Shown piece by piece: positions 17,635 to 26,279 of a stretch of 64,000 nucleotides of DNA (position 1 is its first letter; every line of letters starts with the position of its first letter). The stretch covers positions 1,302,001 to 1,366,000 of the forward strand of contig NZ_CP107917.1 of NCBI RefSeq assembly GCF_036014175.1, written 5' to 3'. This stretch comes from Streptomyces sp. NBC_00443 (lineage in GTDB: Bacteria > Actinomycetota > Actinomycetes > Streptomycetales > Streptomycetaceae). Under the pieces are notes generated by a model. It searched no databases. It saw nothing but the letters and a program-made list of their open reading frames with translations, and was not told where the DNA came from. A program made the position numbers and the translations under genes.

Positions 17635-18758
17635 CCGAGAAACTTCTCAACCACCGTGCCGAGGGGCCCACTTCCGCTCCCCCGCTGCTGCTGGGACCCT
17701 CGCTCGGCACCTCGTACGCGTTGTGGGACAAGGTCGCGCCCGAGCTGTCGATCGGCCACCGGGTGGTCCGCTGGGATCTGCCGGGGCACGGGGGCTCGGC
17801 GGCCGGCCTCATCGGCCCGGGCGCGACCGTCGGTGACCTCGCCGGCCTGGTGCTCGCGCTCGCCGACTCGCTCGGCATCCAGCGGTTCGCGTACGCGGGA
17901 GTGTCGCTGGGTGGTGCGGTGGGGCTGCACCTGGCCGTGCACCATCCCGAACGGGTCTCCTCACTGGCCGTGATCTGTTCGTCGGCGCACTTCAACGGCT
18001 CCAGGCCGTGGGAGGAGCGGGCCGCGCTGGTGCGGCGCGAAGGGCTGGCGGGGCTCGCCGAAGGCGCGAACGCCCGCTGGTTCACGCCCGGGTTCACCGT
18101 GCCGGAGCTGGTGCAGGACCACCGGGACGCCGACCCGGGTGCGTACGCCGCCTGCTGTGATGCGCTCGCCGCCTTCGACCTGCGGGACCGGCTGCCGGAG
18201 ATCTCCTCCCCCACGCTGCTGATCGCCGGCCGCGAGGACCCCGCGACCCCGCCCGCCCATCTGCGGGAGATCGCGGACGCCGTGCCCGGTGCCGCGCTCG
18301 TGGAGCTTCCGGGGGCCTCGCATCTGGCGCCGGCCCAGTGCCCCGAGGCGGTGCTGACCGCGCTGCGGGCGCACTTCGGCGGCGGTGCCAGGCGGGGCAT
18401 GGAGGTACGGCGCGAGGTGCTCGGCGACGCGCACGTCGACCGCGCGCAGGCCCGGCAGACGCCGTTCACCGCCCGCTTCCAGGACTTCATCTCGCGCTAC
18501 GCCTGGGGCGAGATCTGGACCGACCCGACGCTCAGCCGCCGCGAGCGCAGCATGATCACCCTCACGGCGCTGGTCGCGCACGGCCACTACGACGAGCTGG
18601 CCATGCACGTCCGGGCAGCCCGGCGCAACGGGCTGACGCCGGACGAGATCGGGGCCGTACTGCTGCAGACGGCCGTGTACTGCGGGGTTCCTGCGGCGAA
18701 CTCGGCGTTCGCGGCGGCCCAGCGGGTGCTGGCCGAGGAGGCGGAGCCGGACGCCTGA
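17631..18758 (+). CDS. pcaL: Fused 3-oxoadipate enol-lactonase / 4-carboxymuconolactone decarboxylase
   Basis: A 375-residue fusion. Residues about 10-250 are an alpha/beta-hydrolase (PcaD): the nucleophile elbow is GVSLGGAVGLH and the histidine lies in LPGASHLAP. Residues about 260-370 are an AhpD-like carboxymuconolactone decarboxylase (PcaC), with RYAWGEIWTDPTLSRRERSMITL and LAMHVRAARRNGLTPDEI. Together they convert carboxymuconolactone to beta-ketoadipate. The fusion is the known actinomycete form PcaL. The rare TTG start at 17631 overlaps the pcaB stop (TTGA). It is the last gene of the operon and ends 13 bases from a convergent gene. Confidence 0.94.
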   Translation: MTEKLLNHRAEGPTSAPPLLLGPSLGTSYALWDKVAPELSIGHRVVRWDLPGHGGSAAGLIGPGATVGDLAGLVLALADSLGIQRFAYAGVSLGGAVGLHLAVHHPERVSSLAVICSSAHFNGSRPWEERAALVRREGLAGLAEGANARWFTPGFTVPELVQDHRDADPGAYAACCDALAAFDLRDRLPEISSPTLLIAGREDPATPPAHLREIADAVPGAALVELPGASHLAPAQCPEAVLTALRAHFGGGARRGMEVRREVLGDAHVDRAQARQTPFTARFQDFISRYAWGEIWTDPTLSRRERSMITLTALVAHGHYDELAMHVRAARRNGLTPDEIGAVLLQTAVYCGVPAANSAFAAAQRVLAEEAEPDA

Positions 18759-18771
18759 CCTCTGAGCCGCC

Positions 18772-21447
18772 TCAGACCGCTCCCGTGGCCAGTGCTGCCT
18801 CCGCCTGCAGCACCAGTCCGTCCGCGCCGCACGACCGCGCCAGCGTCAGCCCGCGCCGAAGCTCCGACGACGAGCGCGCGGCGATTCCGAACTCGACCCG
18901 GGCGGTGGCGTGTTCGTACTGGCAGGGCGAGGCCTCCAGATAGGTGACGGCCTGTTCGGCGAGGCGTACCGCGCGCTGGCCGGTCTCCAGGTCGGCCGCG
19001 CAGCGCAGGGCCTCGCCGATGGCGGTGTCGGTGCCGAGGCGCTCGGCGTGCCGGCGGACGTCGGTGGCCAGCCGGGCGGCGCGCTCCGGGTCCTCGTTGG
19101 CGAGGGCACGGGCCAGGTCGACGGCCCAGGGGACCAGGACCGGGTTGTGGTGGCCGCGTACGGCGGCCGCCTTCTCCGCGGCCTCCAGTTCGTTGATGCC
19201 GTCCTTGGTGCGGCCGACGGCGAGGAGCAGACGGCCGCGGACCGAGCGCGGGTCCGGCAGCACGATGGTGGTCGGGTACGGCGGGGCGAAGCCGTGCTGC
19301 TCGGCGAGCTCCCAGGCCTCCTGGACATGACCGCGGGCGAGCAGCGTGTCGACGAGGTTGCAGGTCGCCGACCAGTGCAGGGGCAGCCGACGGCCGACGC
19401 GCTCGGCGAGCGCCAGCGACTTGCGCAGGGACGCCTCGGCCTCGCGAAGCCGGCCGCGTCTGCGGTGTCCGACGCCGACGTAGGCGTGGGCCAGGGCGAG
19501 GTGGCCGCCGCTCCAGCCGGCGGACTCGTAGGCGCGCAGAGCCTCGTTATAGAGGGACTCCGCCCGGTCGAGGCGGTCTGTGAAGGCGTAGGAGTTGGCC
19601 AGCATCATCAGCAGCTCGATGCCCCACTCCGGGTCGGTCCAGCCGAGTCCGGGGGCGAGGCGGCCGTTGACGAGGGCGCGGTCGCACAGTTCGGCGACCT
19701 CCTCCGCGTTCTCGCCGCGGGCCATGGCGTCGAAGCCGCGCAGGATGAGCAGGGCGCGCTCGGAGTTGTCGCGGCCGGTGCAGGTGCCGGCGAGTTCGGC
19801 GAGGCGGGTGGAGCGCCCCGGGTAGGCCCCGTCGCCCGCGTGGATGCCCTCCCACATGAACTGCACCGCCTGCAGCCGCAGCCTGGCGGGGCCGGCCCGG
19901 TGCCGGGCGGCTTCCGCCTCGACGGTGCGGACGGCCTCCTCCAGCTGGTCGTTGTGGAGCAGTGCCTGGGAGAGGCGGTAGACGGCGTCGACGCGTTCGT
20001 CGCCGTCGAGGCCGGGCATGGCCAAGGCGGTCTGAAGGTGGTCGATGGTGGTGGCGGGCGCGGTGAGGAGGGTCGCGCCGCCCAGTTCGTGGAGCACGCG
20101 CGCGTGGACCTCGGGCAGGGGCGGTTCCAGCAGGGCCCGCTCCAGGCAGCGGCGGGCCGCGTCGGGGGCGCCGACGGCGAGGTGCTCGCGGGCGGCCTCG
20201 CGCAGCTGCTCGACGAGTTCCTCGTCGTTGTCCGGGTGGACCTCGAGGAGGTGGCGGGCGGCGACCGCGGCGCCACGTCCGTTGTCGGTGACGACACGGG
20301 CGGCGATGCCGTGCATCGCGGTGCGCAGGGCGTCGGGAATGGAGTTGTAGACGGCGGAGGCGATGAGGGGGTGGACGAACTCCAGCTCGCCGTCGCCCGG
20401 TTGGGCACCCGCCGGGTCGGGCTCGGTGAGGATGCGGGCGGTGCGCAGGAGATTGGCGCAGCGCACCGCGTCGTCGAGGCTCATGGTGGCGAGCTCGGCC
20501 ACCAGATCCACGGAGATGCCGGTGCCGAGGATGGCGGCCGCCCAGGCGAACCGGGTGGCTTCGATGCCGAGTGTCTCCAGGCGTGCGACGAGGCCGCCGC
20601 CGCGTGCCGCGCGGTTCAGGGCGCGCAGCTCGGCGGCCGCGGACTCGGTCGGCTCGAACTCACTGTCCTGCACCTTGGCGAGGAGTTCGACGGTCTCGTA
20701 CGGGTTGCCGCCGGTGACCGCCCAGACCTCGCGGCAGAACGGGGCGTCGGCGTGCGGGCCGAGGGTGGCGCGGGTGAGGCCGGCGGTCGCGTCCGGGGTG
20801 AGCGCGCTCAGGGTGGCGACGGAGCTGCCCGCGGCGGCGACCGCGTCGAGGTGGCGGGCGCTGTCGCCGCTGACCTCACCGGGGCGGCGGGCCACCACGA
20901 CCAGGACGTTCTGTTCGCCGAGGCGTTCGGCGAAGGCGGCGAGCCAGCGCAGGGTCTCCTGGTCGGCCCAGTGGGCGTCGTCGATCAGCAGCACCAGCGG
21001 CCAGTCCCGCCGGGCCAGCCGGCGTACGGCGGCGACCAGGCCGTCGCACACGCCCTGCGGGTCGGCCTGCCGCTCGCCGGGGTCCGTGATGCCGAGGGCG
21101 GGCCCGGCGATGTCGTACCAGTCGCCGAGGTACTCGCGTGCCTCCTCCGGCATCAGCGACAGCAGGGCGGGCTGCATCAGCTGCCGGACCACGTTGAAGG
21201 GGACAGAGCTCAGCGTCTCGCTGCCGCGGGCGGACCACACCGTGCAGCCGCGGGCCTCGGCGATACGGCGGGTTTCGGCCAGCAGCGCGGTCTTGCCGAG
21301 TCCCGCCTCGCCCCGGAGCACCAGGAGGCCGCCCGAGGAGGACTTCTCCCTGCACAGGCTGTCGAGCGCCGCCTCGACGGCGGCGAGTTCCTCGTCGCGC
21401 TCCCACAGGGAGGCCGAGGCGACCTGCGTGGGCCGTACCTCCGTCAT
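18772..21447 (-). CDS. LAL-like STAND ATPase lacking the LuxR DNA-binding domain
   Basis: An 891-residue AAA/STAND protein. Walker A is GEAGLGKTALL (near residue 47) and Walker B is LVLLIDDAHWAD. Long helical, TPR-like repeats follow (for example HLALAHAYVGVGHRRRGRLREAEASLRKSLALAE). Large LAL regulators normally continue from a segment like AEAALATGA into a LuxR helix-turn-helix. This protein stops there, and only 13 bases separate it from pcaL, so the HTH is absent rather than frameshifted. ATG 21447 has GGGAGG upstream. Its partner and output are unknown. It may act as a signalling ATPase without direct DNA binding. Confidence 0.8.
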   Translation of the reverse strand: MTEVRPTQVASASLWERDEELAAVEAALDSLCREKSSSGGLLVLRGEAGLGKTALLAETRRIAEARGCTVWSARGSETLSSVPFNVVRQLMQPALLSLMPEEAREYLGDWYDIAGPALGITDPGERQADPQGVCDGLVAAVRRLARRDWPLVLLIDDAHWADQETLRWLAAFAERLGEQNVLVVVARRPGEVSGDSARHLDAVAAAGSSVATLSALTPDATAGLTRATLGPHADAPFCREVWAVTGGNPYETVELLAKVQDSEFEPTESAAAELRALNRAARGGGLVARLETLGIEATRFAWAAAILGTGISVDLVAELATMSLDDAVRCANLLRTARILTEPDPAGAQPGDGELEFVHPLIASAVYNSIPDALRTAMHGIAARVVTDNGRGAAVAARHLLEVHPDNDEELVEQLREAAREHLAVGAPDAARRCLERALLEPPLPEVHARVLHELGGATLLTAPATTIDHLQTALAMPGLDGDERVDAVYRLSQALLHNDQLEEAVRTVEAEAARHRAGPARLRLQAVQFMWEGIHAGDGAYPGRSTRLAELAGTCTGRDNSERALLILRGFDAMARGENAEEVAELCDRALVNGRLAPGLGWTDPEWGIELLMMLANSYAFTDRLDRAESLYNEALRAYESAGWSGGHLALAHAYVGVGHRRRGRLREAEASLRKSLALAERVGRRLPLHWSATCNLVDTLLARGHVQEAWELAEQHGFAPPYPTTIVLPDPRSVRGRLLLAVGRTKDGINELEAAEKAAAVRGHHNPVLVPWAVDLARALANEDPERAARLATDVRRHAERLGTDTAIGEALRCAADLETGQRAVRLAEQAVTYLEASPCQYEHATARVEFGIAARSSSELRRGLTLARSCGADGLVLQAEAALATGAV

Positions 21448-21603
21448 CCCGCTCCCTCCCCAAGTCGCCCGAACGACGTACAGACCTCGAGCGTAGCCGT
21501 CGGATTGGCTGAGTGGAGGCGGGTCCGGGCAGCAGTTGCCGTGAAGGGTGACAGCTGGTGCGCGCGGGCGACGCGAAGGGCCCGCGACCTGCCCCGGCGA
21601 AAC

Positions 21604-21616
21604 TGACTGACAGTCA
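21604..21616. promoter_or_regulatory. Perfect 13-bp palindrome upstream of the MFS-anmK pair
   Basis: TGACTGACAGTCA, with an A centre, lies 38 bases before the ATG at 21654 and next to the AT-rich run CAAAAATG. The position suggests an operator over the promoter. The cognate regulator is not identifiable. Confidence 0.45.
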
Positions 21617-21653
21617 AAAATGCGCCAGATAAACGACGTTCGAAGGGGTGGGC

Positions 21654-22967
21654 ATGACGGTGACTTCGTCCGACCGCGGCACGGTCCGATCCCGCAGGGC
21701 CCTGGTCGCGGGTTCGGTGGGCAACTTCATCGAGTGGTACGAGTTCGGGGTCTACGGCTACTTCGCGACGATCATCGCGGCGCGCTTCTTCACGCCGGAG
21801 GGCGGCAGTGAGGCCGAGGCGCTGGTGCGGACGTACGCGTCGTTCGCGCTGGCGTTCTTCTTCCGGCCGGTCGGAGCGGCCCTGTTCGGACGGCTCGGGG
21901 ACCGGATCGGGCGGCGACCGGTGCTGATCATGGTGATCGCGCTGATGACCGGGGCGACGACGCTGATCGGCGCGCTGCCCACGTACGACACGGTCGGCGC
22001 CCTCGCCCCGTGGCTGCTGACCTTTCTGCGGGTGCTGCAAGGGCTGTCCGCGGGCGGGGAGTTCGGGGGCGCGGTGTCGGTGATGACCGAGTTCGCGCCA
22101 CCCGGGCGGCGCGGCCTTTACGGGTCGTGGCAGTCGTTCACTGTGGCGCTGGGGCTGCTGGGCGGCGCGGGGGCGGCGGCGCTGCTGGCCACCGTGCTGA
22201 CCGAGGGCCAACTGGGCGACTGGGGCTGGCGGTTGCCGTTTCTGATGACGTTGCCGCTGGGGCTGGGTGCCCTGTGGCTGCGGCTGAGGCTGGACGAGAC
22301 GCCTGCGTTCCGGGAGGAGCGGGAGGCCGAGCGGCCGCCCGGGCGCGAGGTGGCGGGGGCGATCGCGCTGGGCGCCGGGCGGATCATGGGGTGGGCGGCG
22401 GCCGGGTACACCTTCCTGGTCGTACTGCCGTCGTACCTGCAGTCCACGCTGGACGCGACCTTCCAGCAGGCGCTGATCGCCACGGTGCTGGCCAACCTCG
22501 GTTTCGCGGTGACGATCGTGCCGGCGGGGTGGCTCAGCGACCGGTACGGGCGGCGGCCGGTGATGCTGACGGGGGCGGTGCTCGTGGTGGTCCTCGCGGT
22601 GCCGCTGCTCAACCTTCTCCAGGCGCCGGGCGTTTCCCTCACCGTGAAGGGTGCGGCGGTGTGCGGCGCGGGTGCCGTGGTGGGTCTGATGGCGGGGCCG
22701 GGCCCGGCGATGCTCGCGGAGCTGTTCCCGACGAACGTGCGCTACACGGGGCTGGGACTCGCCTACGCCCTGTCCAATGCGGTGTTCTCGGGCTGCGCCG
22801 GGCTCATCATCACGGAGACGATCGAACGAACCGGCAACGTGGACATCCCGGCGTACTACGCTGCCGCGACCTGCGCGGTGAGTGTCCTCGCACTGACTGC
22901 GGCGCCGAAGGCCAGTGCCCGGAAGCCGGGAGCCCCGGCCAGGGAACCGAGAGGAAGGGCGAGCTGA
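21654..22967 (+). CDS. MFS transporter, metabolite:H+ symporter family
   Basis: A 437-residue twelve-helix major facilitator of the metabolite:H+ symporter (MHS) type. It opens with VGNFIEWYEFGVYGYFA and carries the RLGDRIGRRPVL loop and GLSAGGEFGGA. Such carriers import organic acids, betaines or aromatic acids. ATG 21654 is chosen over GTG 21648 because GAAGGGG is then correctly spaced. anmK starts 3 bases after its stop, so the two are one transcript. The linkage suggests import of something related to the AnmK substrate, though an aromatic acid carrier next to the pca operon is also possible. Confidence 0.85.
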   Translation: MTVTSSDRGTVRSRRALVAGSVGNFIEWYEFGVYGYFATIIAARFFTPEGGSEAEALVRTYASFALAFFFRPVGAALFGRLGDRIGRRPVLIMVIALMTGATTLIGALPTYDTVGALAPWLLTFLRVLQGLSAGGEFGGAVSVMTEFAPPGRRGLYGSWQSFTVALGLLGGAGAAALLATVLTEGQLGDWGWRLPFLMTLPLGLGALWLRLRLDETPAFREEREAERPPGREVAGAIALGAGRIMGWAAAGYTFLVVLPSYLQSTLDATFQQALIATVLANLGFAVTIVPAGWLSDRYGRRPVMLTGAVLVVVLAVPLLNLLQAPGVSLTVKGAAVCGAGAVVGLMAGPGPAMLAELFPTNVRYTGLGLAYALSNAVFSGCAGLIITETIERTGNVDIPAYYAAATCAVSVLALTAAPKASARKPGAPAREPRGRAS

Positions 22968-22970
22968 GCA

Positions 22971-24125
22971 ATGCGAGTGATCGGCCTCATGTCGGGCACG
23001 TCCCACGACGCCATCGACGCCGCGGCCGCCGACCTGAACCTCGTCGGTGACAGCCTGGTCCTCAAGGCGCTGGGGCTGGTGAGCGAGGCCTATGACGAGT
23101 CGCTGCGGGAGGCGCTCGCGCAGGCGCTGCCTCCGGGGGCGGCCTCAATGGCGCAGGTGTGTCGGCTGGACACGCGGATCGGGCAGGCGTTCGCCGTGGC
23201 GGCGGTGCGGGCGGATCGTGAACTGTGCGACGGGCGGGCCGAGTTGGTCGCCTCGCACGGGCAGACCGGGTACCACTGGGCCGAGGACGGACAGGTGCAC
23301 GGCACGCTGCAGCTCGGGCAGCCCGCGTGGATCGCCGAGTCGACCGGGCTGCCCGTGGTCGCCGACTTCCGGCCACGCGACATCGCGGCGGGAGGACAGG
23401 GCGCACCGCTGGTCAGCCTGGTCGACCTGCTGTGGCTGCGGGGCCGGCCGGGCACGCCCGTCGCCCTCAATGTCGGCGGGATCGCCAACCTCACCGCTCC
23501 GGACGGCACCGCCTTCGACACCGGCCCGGGCTGCGCGCTGATCGACGCCGCGGCGCGGGGGTTCAGCGGCGGACGGCTGGCGTACGACGTGGACGGGGCG
23601 CTGGCCGGTCGCGGCAGCGTCCATGAACCGCTGCTGCTGCGGCTGCTGGAGGAGCCGTACTACGCGCTGCCCGCGCCCAAGACGACCGGCAAGGAGCTGT
23701 TCCACCTCGGCCATCTGCGGGACGCGCTGGCCGGGTTCGGGACGCTGCCCGCCGAGGATGTCGTCGCCACGCTGACCATGCTCACGGCACGGACGGTCGC
23801 CGACGCCGTGCGTGCGACGGGCGCGACGGAGGTGATCGCCTCCGGCGGCGGGACGCGCAACCCCGTGCTGATGAGGATGCTCGGGCAACGGCTGGCCGGG
23901 GTGGCGCTGCGCCCGTCCGACGAGTTGGGGCTGCCGTCGGCCGCGAAGGAGGCGTACGCCTTCGCCGTGCTGGGGTTCCTGACCGCGCACGGACTGCCGG
24001 GCACGGTGCCGGCCGCCACCGGGGCCCGGCACGCGCGCGTGCTCGGTTCGATCACCCCGGGCCGGGACGGACTGCGGCTTCCGCCACCCGCGAAGGAGCG
24101 TCCGGTACGGCTGGTCCTGGAGTGA
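22971..24125 (+). CDS. anmK: Anhydro-N-acetylmuramic acid kinase
   Basis: A 384-residue kinase of the AnmK family. It opens and phosphorylates 1,6-anhydro-N-acetylmuramic acid from recycled peptidoglycan to give MurNAc-6-phosphate. Signatures are MRVIGLMSGTSHDAID, ASHGQTGYHW, VADFRPRDIAAGGQGAPLV, NVGGIANLT, and ASGGGTRNPVLM near the end. No MurQ etherase or N-acetylglucosaminidase is adjacent, so the recycling route must be completed elsewhere. Confidence 0.93.
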   Translation: MRVIGLMSGTSHDAIDAAAADLNLVGDSLVLKALGLVSEAYDESLREALAQALPPGAASMAQVCRLDTRIGQAFAVAAVRADRELCDGRAELVASHGQTGYHWAEDGQVHGTLQLGQPAWIAESTGLPVVADFRPRDIAAGGQGAPLVSLVDLLWLRGRPGTPVALNVGGIANLTAPDGTAFDTGPGCALIDAAARGFSGGRLAYDVDGALAGRGSVHEPLLLRLLEEPYYALPAPKTTGKELFHLGHLRDALAGFGTLPAEDVVATLTMLTARTVADAVRATGATEVIASGGGTRNPVLMRMLGQRLAGVALRPSDELGLPSAAKEAYAFAVLGFLTAHGLPGTVPAATGARHARVLGSITPGRDGLRLPPPAKERPVRLVLE

Positions 24126-24152
24126 TTCGGGCCGAAATCCGAGCATGCCGGG

Positions 24153-24175
24153 GCCGGATCCTCTCATCCGGCTTT
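24153..24175 (+). terminator. Rho-independent terminator after anmK
   Basis: GCCGGAT (24153-24159) and ATCCGGC (24166-24172) form a perfect seven-pair stem with a six-base loop, followed by TTT. It lies between the anmK stop and the DUF2510 gene. Confidence 0.65.
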
Positions 24176-24200
24176 CACCGACACCTCATACGGTGGGCTC

Positions 24201-25226
24201 ATGACGCAGGTGACTCCTCCCGGCTGGTACCCAGACCCCGGCCGGCAAAGTGACGGTCCGCCCACCGAGCGCTGGTGGGACGGCAAGGCATGGACGGACC
24301 AGGTCCGGCCCGCGGGGTCGACCGACGTATGGGGTCCTCCGGAGCAGTTGTCGGGCGAGGGCGCTTATCCGGCGTATCCGGCACATCCCGGATATCCCGG
24401 CCAGTTGCAGTCGGGCGGGCGGCGCCGTCTGCGTGCGGGCATAGCCGTGGGAGTGGCCGCTGTGGTCCTCGCGAGCATCGGTGTCGGCGTGTACGCGCTG
24501 ACCGCCGACGGCGGCTCGGGTGGCAGCAGCGCCAACTCCCCGCAGCAGGGGTCCGGCGGGCAGGGTGGCCAGGGCGGGCCCGGTGGCGGCCAGGGCGGCC
24601 CCTTCGGCGACTCCGGCGGCGGCAACGGCGGTTCGGGGGGCGGCAACGGCGGTTCCGGCGGTGAGTCGCCCGCACCCGACGAGTCCGAGGCGCCGAAGGT
24701 GGACAGCGGTTCGGTGACCGACGCCGTGAACGGAATCAGCATTCCCATCCCGGACGGCTGGTACGGGCAGGAGATCGGCTGGGGCGCGCACGTGGCCTCG
24801 GACGAGACGTACAAGTGCCCCGCCGAGACCTCCCAGAGCTGCCAGAAGGGAGGCGCGTACTCCGCCCCCGCGCTCGCGCTCGGCTCCAAGGGCGACACGG
24901 CCGAGGAGGTCGCCAAGGCGGACATCGAGGCCAATGCCAAGGACTCCTACGGCAAGGGCTACGGCGAGATCACCTCACACGAGGTGCTGGCTTCCAAGGC
25001 GGTGACCGTGGCCGGGCAGAAGGGCTATCTGGTCCGCTGGAAGGCGATCACGAGCAAGGGCGCCGACGGCTACGTCGAGTCGCTCGCCTTCCCCTCGCCC
25101 GTGCGGGCCGAGCAGATGGTCGTGGTCCGCTTCGGTGTCGACGTCGGTGAGAAGCAGTCGCTGATCGACGACATCACCAAGGGCATCAAGGTGTCCACCG
25201 GCGGCGGCAACGGCCAGGACGTCTGA
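24201..25226 (+). CDS. DUF2510-domain single-pass membrane protein
   Basis: A 341-residue protein of unknown function. Residues about 6-38 are a DUF2510 domain (PPGWYPDPG...RWWDGKAWTDQVRP). A transmembrane helix follows at about residues 77-97 (AGIAVGVAAVVLASIGVGVYAL). Residues about 100-158 are a flexible Gly/Ser/Gln-rich linker. The outer C-terminal domain (about 170-330) holds the only two cysteines, in CPAETSQSC. The topology places DUF2510 in the cytoplasm and the C-domain outside. It appears to be transcribed alone between two terminators. Confidence 0.8.
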   Translation: MTQVTPPGWYPDPGRQSDGPPTERWWDGKAWTDQVRPAGSTDVWGPPEQLSGEGAYPAYPAHPGYPGQLQSGGRRRLRAGIAVGVAAVVLASIGVGVYALTADGGSGGSSANSPQQGSGGQGGQGGPGGGQGGPFGDSGGGNGGSGGGNGGSGGESPAPDESEAPKVDSGSVTDAVNGISIPIPDGWYGQEIGWGAHVASDETYKCPAETSQSCQKGGAYSAPALALGSKGDTAEEVAKADIEANAKDSYGKGYGEITSHEVLASKAVTVAGQKGYLVRWKAITSKGADGYVESLAFPSPVRAEQMVVVRFGVDVGEKQSLIDDITKGIKVSTGGGNGQDV

Positions 25227-25262
25227 CACACCCCGACCGCCCCCGTACCCCGCACATGATGC

Positions 25263-25307
25263 GGCCGGGTGGGGCGCCCCTCCGCTCAAGGGGAACCCCA
25301 CCCGGCC
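25263..25307. terminator. Strong bidirectional hairpin terminator
   Basis: GGCCGGGTGGGG (25263-25274) is fully complementary to CCCCACCCGGCC (25296-25307), with an inner CCCCT/AGGGG stem. It lies between the convergent DUF2510 and TetR genes. Confidence 0.75.
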
Positions 25308-25388
25308 GGGGGGTGCGCGCCGCCCCGTCCCCATGGTGCGGCGCGAACAGGTCACCGTCCAGTCATCCCGTGGACGGCGGCCTGAGTC

Positions 25389-26003
25389 TCAGGTGAGGCC
25401 CAGTGCCGGCAGCACGGCGGCCTCCACGAAACGGACGAGGTAGTCGGGGTCGGCGTCCTCGCCCTCCAGCACGGGACGCGCCCGCAGCACGCCGAAGATC
25501 TGGGCGGGAACGTACTCCAGCGCCGGATGGTCCGCGGCGACCTCCCCGCGCTCGACCCCGCGCCTCAGGATCTGCCTCAGCGCCTCGATCTCCGGGTCGA
25601 TGAGTGCCTCACGCAGGGCGCATTTGAGTTCCGGGTCCTCCATCACGGCGTGCCCGAGCGCCTGGAACAGTCGCGTGTCCTTGGCCGACCACGCCCCCGC
25701 GGCCCGCGCGGCCTCACGTAGGTCGTCGGCGAGAGTGCCGGTGTCGATGCCGTCGAAGCGCGTGAGCCGGCTGGAGCGCAGGGCCGCCGCAACGAACTGC
25801 GGCTTGGTCCCCCACTGCCGGTAGAGCGTGGACTTGCTGCACCGCGTGCTGGCGGCGACGCCCTCCATGGTGACGGCGTCGTAGCCGCAGGCGCGGATCT
25901 GTTCGAGCACGGCGTCGAAGAACTCCCGCTCACGCTGGGGCGTGATCTTGGAGCGGCGCGAGGCGGCGACCGTCTCCGATCCGTCCGCGGCCTGCGACGT
26001 CAT
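25389..26003 (-). CDS. TetR-family transcriptional regulator
   Basis: A 204-residue TetR protein. The N-terminal helix-turn-helix includes YDAVTMEGVAASTRCSKSTLYRQWGTKPQFVAAAL (about residues 41-75), and a ligand-binding C-terminal domain follows. ATG 26003 is preferred; the open frame continues upstream only through the intergenic repeat array. It is divergent from the PAP2-type gene across 276 bases. These hold six tandem 16-bp units (26073-26168), the likely operator for this protein and for control of both directions. Confidence 0.88.
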   Translation of the reverse strand: MTSQAADGSETVAASRRSKITPQREREFFDAVLEQIRACGYDAVTMEGVAASTRCSKSTLYRQWGTKPQFVAAALRSSRLTRFDGIDTGTLADDLREAARAAGAWSAKDTRLFQALGHAVMEDPELKCALREALIDPEIEALRQILRRGVERGEVAADHPALEYVPAQIFGVLRARPVLEGEDADPDYLVRFVEAAVLPALGLT

Positions 26004-26072
26004 GGCTCTTCTCCTCGCTCCGGTGGGGCGGCCCCGCGGGTGACGGAGGCCGCGCTTCCAGTGTGTCGCACG

Positions 26073-26168
26073 TCTATCGATACGCCACTGTACCGGAACG
26101 CGGCCGTATCGGTACAGTTGCGTTTCGGTACATTGGCGTATCGGTACGTCGCCGTACCGATGAGTTCG
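26073..26168. repeat. Six tandem 16-bp units, consensus CGTATCGGTAC + 5
   Basis: Units begin at 26073, 26089, 26105, 26121, 26137 and 26153, exactly 16 bases apart. The central three read CGTATCGGTAC, CGTTTCGGTAC and CGTATCGGTAC, each plus five variable bases. The outer ones are degenerate (TCTATCGATAC, TGTACCGGAAC, CGTACCGATGA). Each core is a near-palindrome of GTACCGGTAC. The array sits between the divergent TetR and PAP2 genes and no gene lies within it. Confidence 0.85.
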
Positions 26169-26279
26169 CCGAGCCCGAGGAGTCATGAGCTCGACAGCTC
26201 AGCCCAGCGCCACCAAGCGCCGCCCAGTACCACTGCGCACCACCAAGCACCACCCACCGTCAGCGAAAGGGCCGGGGGA

